NCBI GenBank assembly: GCA_951799405.1
Contig: OX637361.1
Coordinates: 11,258,170-11,322,169, forward strand
DNA from: Agapetus fuscipes
Taxonomy: Eukaryota; Arthropoda; Insecta; Trichoptera; Glossosomatidae
Direction: 5' to 3'
DNA: 64,000 bases
A program made the position numbers and the translations under genes. The notes under the pieces were generated by a model. That model searched no databases and was not told where the DNA came from. It saw only the letters and a program-made list of their open reading frames with translations. Below are positions 20,023 through 28,797 of the stretch, in pieces. Every line of letters begins with the position of its first letter. The first letter of the stretch is position 1.

Positions 20023-22947
20023 TTAAACATAGTCGTGGAGCCAACGCGGCTTCACTCTTGCTCTCTGAGGTCTTGGATCCAGCTCTAATGGGGGCAACTC
20101 TGACAAAAGCTGTAGGTTTTCTGATGATGGCTGATCAACAATCAGCTCATCTCCCGGCGCCATCCTCAGATCCAGCACATGTCTTGGCATACCATCCACT
20201 TGTACAGTATTATCTGAAACAATGGCATCAACATGACCTCTATCCCAGGTTGTGGTGCAGCGCGCTCCTGGAGGCTTCACCAGCACCCGATCTCCCACCC
20301 GATAACGACACGACTCTTCCGTTTCCTTCACCACTGGTAAGGACGCTGGATGCCGCCATTTGTATGAGTAGACACTTGACGACGGCGCGTCTCGGCCCCG
20401 TGTCCCCTCACTAGCCAAATTGTACCAGAAAGCTGCCATCAGTGGGGATATACCACTTCTGGCTGCCACTCGCTTTACTGTTCGGTGGTTACGCTCGACA
20501 ATTCCATTTCCAGATGGGCGATAGGCCGCTCGAAACCGCTGCGCTACTCCCCAACGCTCACACAATGCCGTAACCTGTTGCGAGCGGAATGCGGTGCCAT
20601 TGTCCATCAATAGCTCGTCAGGTGGACCACGTTCTCGGAACACTTCGTCAAGGTTGCCAGAAATTTCACATCCACTCTCCGTTTTAATCTCCCGCCAAAC
20701 AGCGAATCGTCCTGGACCACAATCAACAATAGTCAAGAATCGGCTTTTGCCATAATGCGTCACATCCACTGACAGTCTACTCCAAGTCTTCTCAACAGAC
20801 AATACTCCTTCTTCGTGCGTTGTAGGTGCTGGATCGATAGACGCACATCGCTCACACACTCTCACGCAGTCTTCAACCGCAGCCCTTGTCACTGAGGAAT
20901 CGACCATCTTGGCCAACTGAAGACTGCGATCAACTCCAAAATGATGCATAGCGTGAAGACTCTCCACATTGGCCACACATGCCAGTGACTCCTTTGCCAG
21001 CCACCGTTGACACACCCTAGTCAGCACGTCAGCCTTATTCTTCTCCGACGGCACAAAAGTAACGGTGATCTCCAGTGCACATTCCCGAGTGAGGTCACTG
21101 AAAAGGCCAAGTCTTCTTTTGACCAGCATCTCACTGGTTCCTGACACCTTGGCTCGACAATCTCCAACAAGGACTGACCTTAACCACCGCTCGGCCGTCT
21201 TGGAGTCAATCATAAGCTCAAGTTTAGTTAAACCCCACTTGAGAGCAAGGTTAACACCTTTAATGGCAGCGTCCAACTCGGCGATATTGATGTGGGCTAG
21301 ATCGGCACCTTTTCTAAGCCATGCTGCATCCTCTACTACAACGCCTTCAATCTCGACGACAGCTCCCAACGCCAGAGAGCTCGCATCTGTCCAAACTCTG
21401 CCACAGGTAGTTAATGGCACATTCCAAATACCACGCACTGGATCTTCTAACTGCACTCTTGCCACAATGTTACGAATGAAAGCGTTTGCTTTTGCGCCAA
21501 CAGGATCCTCCCAACCTTCGCCTTCACCGACACGCTTAGCATAGCTGCACGCTACTCGCAGCCAACTACACACCGGATAATGGCCCACAAGCTGACCACA
21601 AATGGAAAATAACTCTCGCTTCGAAAGAGCCTTATCCCCAAGTGAAGGGAGCTCATTCCCTCGTCGATATTCCAGTTGGCCATCGCTTCTCCGCGCGATA
21701 GCCAGCCCAAGGGCACGTCCGCCATCCAGCGCCTGCGGAACCTTAGCCTCCAAGCCATACCTCCTCAAATGTTCCGTCACCCTCTGCGCACTGACTACAC
21801 ATTCACTCACCAAAATATCGTCAATATAACTAGCAGTACCCCGAGCAACTGCCTCGTCCAAACTAAGAACATAGTCAAGGATCCGACTCATTATTCTCGG
21901 CGCACAATTAAGCCCGAACCCGAGACGAGTCAAGTGATAAGTCTGATTTCGGAACTTCACCGTCTGGTACGGCCATAAAGTTTCGTCCACCTCGATTTGA
22001 AGGTAAGCAGACTTCAAGTCCACCAACACGAGGGGCTCTGCCATCCGCCGCCACTCTCGCAACGATTGATCGCATGCAGCTGCATCAACACCTGGCCGAC
22101 TTTCTACATGTTTATTAAGTTCGCGATAGTCCAGCACAGGGCGAACTTTATGTTTATTTGCCTGGACGATCGCCATCAGAGGCAGCAATCCTGCTTGCGC
22201 CTGATTTGAAGTCGGCTTCAACCAGCCCTCCTCAATCCATCGCTGGACCTCGTCCTCGTAGGCTTCCTTACTTAGTTTATCAAAATTATTTTTATACGCG
22301 GCGACTCTGTTGGTTAGCTCTGGCGGCCCCACCTTCCACCTCCATGCAACTTTCCAGCGTCCATGTGTTCTATCGAACACGGCATCAAAGTCTCTATCTT
22401 CTATGTGATGGTTCTTTGTCCCTTCTACCGTTGCACCACACTCATTTTTGGCGAGAAAAATTTTTCCACTCGACACACAAACACCCCCCGCCACACTAAT
22501 AAAATCCATACCCAACACTATGTCAGCCCCTGAAAACACCTTTTCCAGGAGTAAACAATCCAAGCTCACGGTCATCCCGAGCGCCTCCAGCTCAACGACC
22601 GCCCGTCCTGCACAAGAAATTCGAGAGCCGTCGACTGCTACGACGCTCTCGCAGGGCCTCGCCGACTTTTCTCCTGCCCACAAATCCGCCCTGACAATGG
22701 ACCTCGAACAGCCCGTGTCCACTAGGGCTCTGACGCGCCTACCCTGTAGCCGCGCCTCCACCACAGGAAGCGCCGTTAATTTTTCATGGAGGCTGCCGGC
22801 GCACAAGCCTCCTTCCGCCCGTTTCCCTTCTTTGGGCAATTCTTTAACACGTGGCCAGACTCCTGACAGGCCCAGCAGGTGACGGTAGTGTCCGTCCCAC
22901 GCTTCAAACAGTCTTTTATCATGTGCGGACCTCCGCACCTGTAGCAC
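20023..22947 (-). CDS. Retrotransposon Pol (protease, RT, RNase H, integrase)
   Basis: Open for 974 residues counting from a GTG; it is probably made as a Gag-Pol fusion by -1 frameshifting, since its frame is -1 to gag and open from about 22990. In order: aspartic protease (ALVDTGCSRSIV, near residue 75); reverse transcriptase with LVDLKSAYLQIEVD, LGFGLNCAPRIMSRILDYVL and the catalytic YIDD; RNase H with WTDASSLALG, NIAELDA, MIDSKTAERWL and NKADVLTR; an integrase zinc region with HH and CERC; the integrase core with SVDVTHYG, LLMDNGTAF and GIVERNH, spaced DD35E; then a basic C-terminal part ending PRWLHDYV. All catalytic residues I can check are present. Confidence 0.92.
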   Translation of the reverse strand: MLQVRRSAHDKRLFEAWDGHYRHLLGLSGVWPRVKELPKEGKRAEGGLCAGSLHEKLTALPVVEARLQGRRVRALVDTGCSRSIVRADLWAGEKSARPCESVVAVDGSRISCAGRAVVELEALGMTVSLDCLLLEKVFSGADIVLGMDFISVAGGVCVSSGKIFLAKNECGATVEGTKNHHIEDRDFDAVFDRTHGRWKVAWRWKVGPPELTNRVAAYKNNFDKLSKEAYEDEVQRWIEEGWLKPTSNQAQAGLLPLMAIVQANKHKVRPVLDYRELNKHVESRPGVDAAACDQSLREWRRMAEPLVLVDLKSAYLQIEVDETLWPYQTVKFRNQTYHLTRLGFGLNCAPRIMSRILDYVLSLDEAVARGTASYIDDILVSECVVSAQRVTEHLRRYGLEAKVPQALDGGRALGLAIARRSDGQLEYRRGNELPSLGDKALSKRELFSICGQLVGHYPVCSWLRVACSYAKRVGEGEGWEDPVGAKANAFIRNIVARVQLEDPVRGIWNVPLTTCGRVWTDASSLALGAVVEIEGVVVEDAAWLRKGADLAHINIAELDAAIKGVNLALKWGLTKLELMIDSKTAERWLRSVLVGDCRAKVSGTSEMLVKRRLGLFSDLTRECALEITVTFVPSEKNKADVLTRVCQRWLAKESLACVANVESLHAMHHFGVDRSLQLAKMVDSSVTRAAVEDCVRVCERCASIDPAPTTHEEGVLSVEKTWSRLSVDVTHYGKSRFLTIVDCGPGRFAVWREIKTESGCEISGNLDEVFRERGPPDELLMDNGTAFRSQQVTALCERWGVAQRFRAAYRPSGNGIVERNHRTVKRVAARSGISPLMAAFWYNLASEGTRGRDAPSSSVYSYKWRHPASLPVVKETEESCRYRVGDRVLVKPPGARCTTTWDRGHVDAIVSDNTVQVDGMPRHVLDLRMAPGDELIVDQPSSENLQLLSELPPLELDPRPQRARVKPRWLHDYV

Positions 22948-23528
22948 TTCAAGGGCTTTTTTCTTTCTACAGCCACCGATGAAAAAAATGGGCTACGATA
23001 CTCGCAGATGAGTAATCGCGCTTTAGCGACAATAGTTGGCAGCGGTGGCAATCCATCCCCGGATTCCAATTGAAGGCGGAGCTCCCTGGACACGGACTCG
23101 GGCATCCCAACGACCAACGAGAGCGCGAGGATGTTATCACTCAGTTTAACTCCGGCTTGCGAAGCCAGCATCCGTAAATCCGACACGAAGACGTCGACTT
23201 CCTCTCCTGGCTGCCAGCGCCTTTGCAAGAAACGACTCCAAGCTGAGAAGCGTCCGACACCAAACACACAGCTGAGTGCTTCAGCCGCCTTCTCCCCGTC
23301 ACCCTGTGTCTCTTCTGGCAAGTCAGCAAACCGATCAAACGCCGCACCTCTCAAGAAAGATGCCAAGCAACGAGAAAGATTTGTCTCCCCGTACAACTTC
23401 ATCATCAATCGCAAACGTCTAAGCCACGGGTCAAACTCCCCGCCGACAAATGGCTCCATCACGTCCGCGAGTCTTGTAGCCGAAATAGCTTGTGGTTTAA
23501 AGTCTTTTTCCATTTCTTTATTTTCCAT
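22776..23528 (-). CDS. Retrotransposon Gag with two zinc knuckles
   Basis: 250 residues. The first in-frame ATG (23528) lies within the 5' LTR, so the first 12 codons come from the LTR and the frame reads straight through the LTR/internal junction. The N-terminal part (WLRRLRLMMKLYGE, FLRGAAFDRFADLP) looks like a retrotransposon capsid. The C-terminus has CYRCGGPHMIKDC (CX2CX3HX4C) and CWACQESGHVLKNC (CX2CX4HX4C). It overlaps pol by about 170 nt. Confidence 0.9.
   Translation of the reverse strand: MENKEMEKDFKPQAISATRLADVMEPFVGGEFDPWLRRLRLMMKLYGETNLSRCLASFLRGAAFDRFADLPEETQGDGEKAAEALSCVFGVGRFSAWSRFLQRRWQPGEEVDVFVSDLRMLASQAGVKLSDNILALSLVVGMPESVSRELRLQLESGDGLPPLPTIVAKARLLICEYRSPFFSSVAVERKKPLKCYRCGGPHMIKDCLKRGTDTTVTCWACQESGHVLKNCPKKGNGRKEACAPAASMKN
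22956..22962 (-). promoter_or_regulatory. Candidate -1 ribosomal frameshift site (A AAA AAG)
   Basis: In the gag frame the codons read AGA AAA AAG, giving the heptamer A_AAA_AAG. A -1 slip here enters the pol frame. It lies upstream of the zinc knuckles, so a slip here would leave them out of Gag-Pol. I did not verify a downstream structure. Confidence 0.5.
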
Positions 23529-23655
23529 TATCAATATGTCACTTCACAACAAGAAGGTCGATGTTCAACTGTCCACTCTCTTGTTTATTGACAGTGGAAC
23601 ATCAATTATTCAAATCTGAATAATGTTCCAAATAGTCAGTCTTGCCAACACTACA
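23491..23655 (-). repeat. 5' LTR of the retrotransposon
   Basis: 165-bp LTR, identical to 19836-20000. No TGG-type primer-binding site follows directly; the internal sequence starts AGCTATTTCGGCTACAAGAC and is already gag coding. Confidence 0.93.
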
Positions 23656-23898
23656 AACTCTATGGTCGAAAGACAAAAAAAACTGTTGATTGAGTTATTG
23701 AAATTATTTTACCATGACGATCATATGAATCGGACAGAATCAAAGGCGGCCATCTGGGATTGTTTAAAAATCGAAAATGAGATAAATACATGCATACCTT
23801 TATGGATAGGTACACAAAACAAACATTATCTAATTTTAAAAAATCCTAGATTGCCACCTTGGATTCCATATTATGACTCATATATGAAAACGACTTCC

Positions 23899-24154
23899 TT
23901 GTCTTATAGATTGGTATGAGGCTGACCACCCATACTGTAAAAAAATATTCACTTTGCCAACGTCACCCCTGTGTCAGGGAAGGTCGGCAAAAGTTGCAGG
24001 GCTTATGTTCATGATTACTTTATGTTCTGAGTCTTGGATTTTAATTTGTAAGTAACTAAACATGCAGCATTTGTAAGCGCGAACTTTCACGTCTTTGCGG
24101 GTATGCATTTAATATTAATGTTAAATGTCAATAAATCTTTGCAACTTAGATTAT
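23899..24154 (+). repeat. SINE-like family G copy
   Basis: CTTATAGATTGGTATGAGGC to GCAACTTAGATTATTATAAA, with core CACCCCTGTGTCAGGGAAGG. Confidence 0.8.
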
Positions 24155-24269
24155 TATAAAGTATCATTATTATTATTAAAACCTTGGTATTTTTTATGAA
24201 TTTAAAAATGTGATCGAATCATTATTGGCCAACTTTCAAAAATACTATTTTCGAAAAAAGAAAAGGTAC

Positions 24270-24297
24270 TAGGTAGGTAGGTAGGTAGGTACCTACT
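24270..24297. repeat. TAGG microsatellite
   Basis: Tandem TAGG units, five or more copies, followed by TACCTAC. Confidence 0.8.
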
Positions 24298-24514
24298 AAA
24301 TACGGTTGATCTTTTTTTTTCAGTCACACTGAATCCGATAGTCAAATAATTTACAAACTTTCTATTACTCATTGAAATAAATTCTAAGAATTCCAAGTAA
24401 TTAATGGAAGATTGAAAATATTTTTGACTCATCATATGCAGGTGTTATTCGAAAACTGTACTATTTAGATATGCTATATTCCTATATAGGTATACCTACT
24501 CGTACTATATGTAT

Positions 24515-24665
24515 AGATGAAGTCGTGGTAGAGGAAGACCAAGAAATGCATGGATAAACCAAATTTCACAAATAGCGAACGAATGGGATATTCAGACTTC
24601 AAAATAGTAGTAAAAGCAAGCTTGGATGAAAAAGATGATGACACTGAATGAAAGGAAAGACAAAT
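24515..24665 (+). pseudogene. LINE C-terminal relic
   Basis: CGT GGT AGA GGA AGA CCA reads RGRGRPRNAWINQISQIANE, the end of a non-LTR RT. The same segment recurs on the minus strand at 59500-59600. Confidence 0.6.
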
Positions 24666-24717
24666 TATCTGCATTTTGGCAGCTAAATTTTTTAAAGTTA
24701 ATTTCGTGTATGTTTAA

Positions 24718-24885
24718 TGAGATCGAAACATTTTTGCATTTGGAACTTTTTTCTCGGCGAGCTTATGTCAGTCTTGTATGGGACTGCCGTCCTTAGCAAC
24801 CCATTAAAAAATATTTGTATGTATTTTCCCTAGCAACTTGGCCGAGTGACGACACAATATTGTCTATGCTAACATCTCATTTAAA
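24718..24885 (+). repeat. RFX/CRE-type repeat family copy
   Basis: CTCGGCGAGC, CCTAGCAACTTGGCCGAGTG and ACGACACAATATTG. Confidence 0.65.
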
Positions 24886-25663
24886 TTTTTAATTTACATT
24901 CCAGTTTTTTAACTAATTTCTCTTAATTTCAATGTAATTTTTATGTTTAAAATAAGTACAATTTTGTTCGTAAGTAGTTAACTCAGTATACTTACTTAAA
25001 TGCTAAAATATTTTATTTTTATTACATCGTTCAAATCAAAACAGTTCTAAAATTAAAAAAAATAAAGGCATTTATTGGCATTCCTATTAATGTGGTTTTA
25101 CGATGTTTTGCGATTTTTTTTTATGTCACAAGCGCCTTTAGTACAAAAAAGGCCAAAATCTTGTCGGTTACAACAAAACCATACTTCGAAAACGCAGTTG
25201 TTTGCTTGGGCATAAACAACAAAAAATCATCGTATAGCTATGGGAGTTAGCGCATTAGAAAGAGCGGAAAATTTTAAGTAGGATAGCATTCATAACTCAT
25301 TTTTGACCAAAACGTCGCTAATGCCCTTCTTCCTTTTAAACGTCGATATACTTTGGACACTCAACAATATGAATCATCGAACGTTCTAGTTTTGAGTTTC
25401 GAAGACGACAAACTTTACAGTTCAACTATTCCAAAAAAAAAAAAAACAATCTAACTAACGTCTGTTACTGTTACCGTGTTTATCCGCCATTTTGCCAGGC
25501 ATGGCCAGTACCTCCACAGATGCGTCTCCACTTTGTCCTGTTCTTGCACACTCCTTTCATCTCCTCGACATTCATCACTCTTTTCAAGCATACTATTTTA
25601 TTTTTCTCACTCTGCAGATTCTAGTCATTTGCAATCTCTCTTATTTGATCAATCCGTTCTTTC
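24886..25663. other. Intergenic, no gene seen
   Basis: AT-rich, with only short ORFs and no recognised domain. Confidence 0.4.
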
Positions 25664-26734
25664 CAGGGTTGATAAAAATCATGATTTTTTTAAAAAAATC
25701 AAAAAAATCTGATTAATTTGATTTAAATCGGATTTTTTTTATTTAAATCAGATTTTTTTAATTTTAACGAATACCTAAATTAAAGCATGTAAAATGAAAA
25801 ATCCAGTACCTTTAACCAATAGTTTTTTATTGATTGATATCAGAAATATGACTTAAGTATATAATGTAATAAAGGCGGCATTATATTCATATATATATAT
25901 TGTATAATACGAGTACAATATATATGTTTTACATATTTTACCTTTTAACTAAAAACACCAATTTTGCCGCCTTTTCCGTGCCCAGCATATTCCTAATTTT
26001 ACTGTGGACTAAATTAAATGAGGAAAATACTCGCTGTGAGTAGCTGTTTGATTATACATTTCTTCATGTTTGCTAAGGAGAGCCACCAGTCTAGGGCGTC
26101 AGTGTTTTTCATTACCTCTTCGTCCATTAGGACCCCTGTGAATGGCTTGGTTTTTGCGTTGATCTTTATAATTCTTTTATTTAGAAAAAAAAAATCCTTT
26201 GTGTCCGTATCTATCCTGAAAAAATGTCAAGGCTTCTTCAGATTCCTTCGCTGATAATTTACCTTGTGGAAGTTTTGGATTTATCATATACGCCAAAAAG
26301 TGAGCTGATGTCATTGCCTGGCGATAGCGGGTCACAACTTTCTTCATTTGAGCCATGTTAAATACTTCCTCAAGTTGCGACGTTAAATCATTCAATACTT
26401 GCACACATTTGGAAATTGTGCACTTGTCACTTGAGTCTTGTCTAATGCTGTTGCGATTGGTTCCAGTCTTGAAACAAGATCCTCTGCATTGCTTTGTATT
26501 GACATATTTTGGATAATATTTCTGATATCCTTGTCGATTTATTCTTTGTTTTGGTCCGCTATCTGCAGTAAAGTTTGTAAGGAGCGTATACAAAGAGCTA
26601 AGGCACAGGAGAGAAAAAAGTGATTATTTAAAAAAGTGATTTAAATCACGCGATTTTTTCAAAAAAATCATTTGATTTAAATCGCGATTTAAATCACTGA
26701 TTTAAATCAACCGATTTAAATCATATCAACCCTG
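25664..26734. mobile_element. hAT element with perfect 8-bp TSD and GATTTAAATC subterminal palindromes
   Basis: Ends are CAGGGTTGATA and TATCAACCCTG, flanked on both sides by GTTCTTTC. The right end carries five GATTTAAATC palindromes and the left end one exact and one near copy, likely transposase-binding sites. A minus-strand transposase remnant lies inside (26177-26593). The 1071-bp length is too short for an autonomous copy. Confidence 0.9.
26177..26593 (-). pseudogene. hAT transposase remnant
   Basis: The 138-codon frame includes QAMTSAHFLAYMINPKLPQG, then KLSAKESEEALTFFQDRYG. It resembles the hAT region before the dimerisation domain (TPAHFLAxxLxPKxxG). The catalytic core and BED finger are absent. 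Confidence 0.65.
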
Positions 26735-27329
26735 GTTCTTTCATCATAATTCCCCTTCCACGATTAAATTTGACATTTCCTTTGTCCACTATTTTTGTCA
26801 GTCGTTCACCATCCATTGTTTCTCCATGATCGAGCCATCTCAATGCACTCATTTTTTCCTCTTTTATTTATGTCAAACCTGAATGTTTCTTCATGTTTTT
26901 TAATATTTTTTATCACGACTTTGCCCTTTAAAAAGTTAATTTTGTAAAAACAATTGTTCTTTAGTTATTTTTCAAGTCATTGTCTGCTGATCTATTAAAA
27001 ATAAAACACGTCGAGATCATGTCTTGATGACAAAAACAATTAAAAAAAGACACGTTGGTCGTAAATATATTTTTTCTACCTATTTTTTTTTAACAACAAA
27101 ATATAAACTTAACAATAGTAGATTGTGTAATGAGTGAGTTATTACACAAGACATTTAAATCTATTGTTACTATTAAAAAAGGAAAAATCTTACTCAGAAA
27201 ACATTAAAAACTCGGATAAAATTATATTTTTAGCCCCCATTATCACGTTTTTAGATACCTACGTGTTTTTATTCTAAAGAAAAGGAGGTCGGCACTAAAG
27301 TACATAAATGAGATGGTTTGGGCATCGGG

Positions 27330-27612
27330 AAAGAATGGATGATGACGTTTAAAAATGAGTATTTACAGAGGAAATGTAAGAGGCCAGAGGGCAGGGGAAG
27401 ACCGAAAAAATAATGACCTGATCAAATTAGTGAAATTGTGAAGGTTTGGGATATACAGGGTGAAAGTAAAGGCAGGAAATGTATGAAAAAAATTATGCAT
27501 ACGAATGAATTGAGACATTGTTGTTAGGATTGGAATAAATGGAGGAGACTGTAGCGTGTAGAGGTTCTGGCCACCCGTATTAGAACGAGCGTTACTGTTA
27601 CAGTAACAGTCA
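27330..27612 (+). repeat. LINE relic plus GGTGGCCAGAGCCTC-family fragment
   Basis: VYRGNVRGQRAGEDRK-like coding trace at 27357-27405. A minus-sense copy of the GGCCAGAACCTC/GTAACAG repeat follows at 27555-27612. Confidence 0.4.
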
Positions 27613-27633
27613 TGTTTATTTATTTGTTTTTGG

Positions 27634-27745
27634 TCCGATCGATAGCTCACTTGGTAGAGTGCTTGCATTCCATCCCGAGAGCTCAGGTTCGATTCCCACC
27701 TAGCGTATCAGAAATGATTTCCCATTTTAGTGTTATTTTAGTGTT
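27634..27745 (+). repeat. tRNA-SINE head
   Basis: GATAGCTCACTTGGTAGAGT (A box) and GGTTCGATTCC (B box), then GAAATGATTTCCC. It runs directly into a family G copy on the other strand. Confidence 0.75.
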
Positions 27746-27963
27746 AACATTCAAAGTTCATATTAAAATGCATGCCCACAAACAGACACGTGTAACTTCT
27801 CGCTTACAAATGCTGCATGTGTACTTACAATTCAAAAACCAAACCTCAAATGAACATGGGCCCAGCAACTTTTGCCGTCCTTCCCTGCAAGAGGGGTGGC
27901 ATTGACAAAGTGAACCATTTTTGCAGCATGGGTGGTCACCCTCATACCAACCTATTAGTCAAG
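27746..27963 (-). repeat. SINE-like family G copy
   Basis: CCACAAACAGACACG to CATACCAACCTATTAGTC; core CCTGCAAGAGGGGTGGCATT. Confidence 0.78.
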
Positions 27964-28797
27964 GGATAAGATACAGTTTGTTTATTTTTATTCTCTTGAG
28001 AACGTGACATTTTAAAAGTAAATATAAGTAATATAAGTAATTTAATTTCCCATTACAAATAAGAAAATAAGCCAATAATATTAAATTACCTTACCTACAT
28101 TACTAAGATAAGTTTACCTACTTTGTGGTAAATACCTAACTATGTAAGATTTTATTTTACCTGACTACCTACCTATTTGTGTAGACGTGTGTACCTAAGC
28201 TATCCTATGTTTATCTTAATGAGACCACTTATTGACTTACATATATAGGAAAGAGAAATGCCTGAAGGTATCGAATATAATACCTACTGAAGTATCTGTA
28301 ATCGTGTATCAATAACTACTGATTTCATTTGTGGTGAAGTATTTAATATTTACGTACATTTTTTCTAAAAAAGTAAAGTAGATTAGATGCTTATTAATGA
28401 ACTCGGAACAAATAAGATTTCCTACAAAATTGTGAGGTCACACGGCCAGGCGATAAGGGAAACGGCAAGGAAATATTTTATCGGATTATATGTATTTATC
28501 ATAATTTACATTCTTGCGAGGCTTGTTTTTTTGTTTGTTGATAAAATTAATTATTTTTGCGTATGGAACTAAGGAGCGGCAGGTACAAGACATTATGTAT
28601 GGGAATCGGTGCCTTTTTTAATGTTTTTTTTCTAAATATCTAATATTTGTGTATGGAACTCTAGAGCGGCATGCAGCTCGTGAGCCACAGATATAAGAAT
28701 ATGGGAATCATTTTCTCATAATTTTCATCTTTTTTATGTTATTACATTGCCGTAGTTAGTTGTATACGACTAAGTGAGTGTGTTTGTGTTGTTGCAG

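Larger units (their letters stand above)
19836..23655 (-). mobile_element. Complete compact LTR retrotransposon, identical LTRs, 5-bp TSD
   Basis: Two identical 165-bp LTRs (TGT...ACA) bound a 3820-bp element, flanked by AACTC on both sides. Domain order on the minus strand is gag, protease, RT, RNase H, integrase, which excludes Copia and fits Ty3/Gypsy or BEL. RT and integrase features lean to a Gypsy-related lineage. Gag begins inside the 5' LTR and pol ends 22 nt before the 3' LTR, so almost nothing is non-coding. Identical LTRs and open ORFs imply a very recent insertion. Confidence 0.93.

Noticed and set aside
19968..20414. 148-codon plus-strand ORF and other plus ORFs through 23.6 kb
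   Set aside because: Antisense shadows of the retrotransposon gag and pol.
23456..23490. Conventional tRNA primer-binding site after the 5' LTR
   Set aside because: The sequence directly after the LTR does not begin with TGG and is gag coding; no match to a tRNA 3' end that I can support.
28774..28797. Start codon of the Spaetzle-type gene at 28774
   Set aside because: The codon there is GTG, and a good polypyrimidine tract and CAG acceptor precede 28798, so this is an internal exon.
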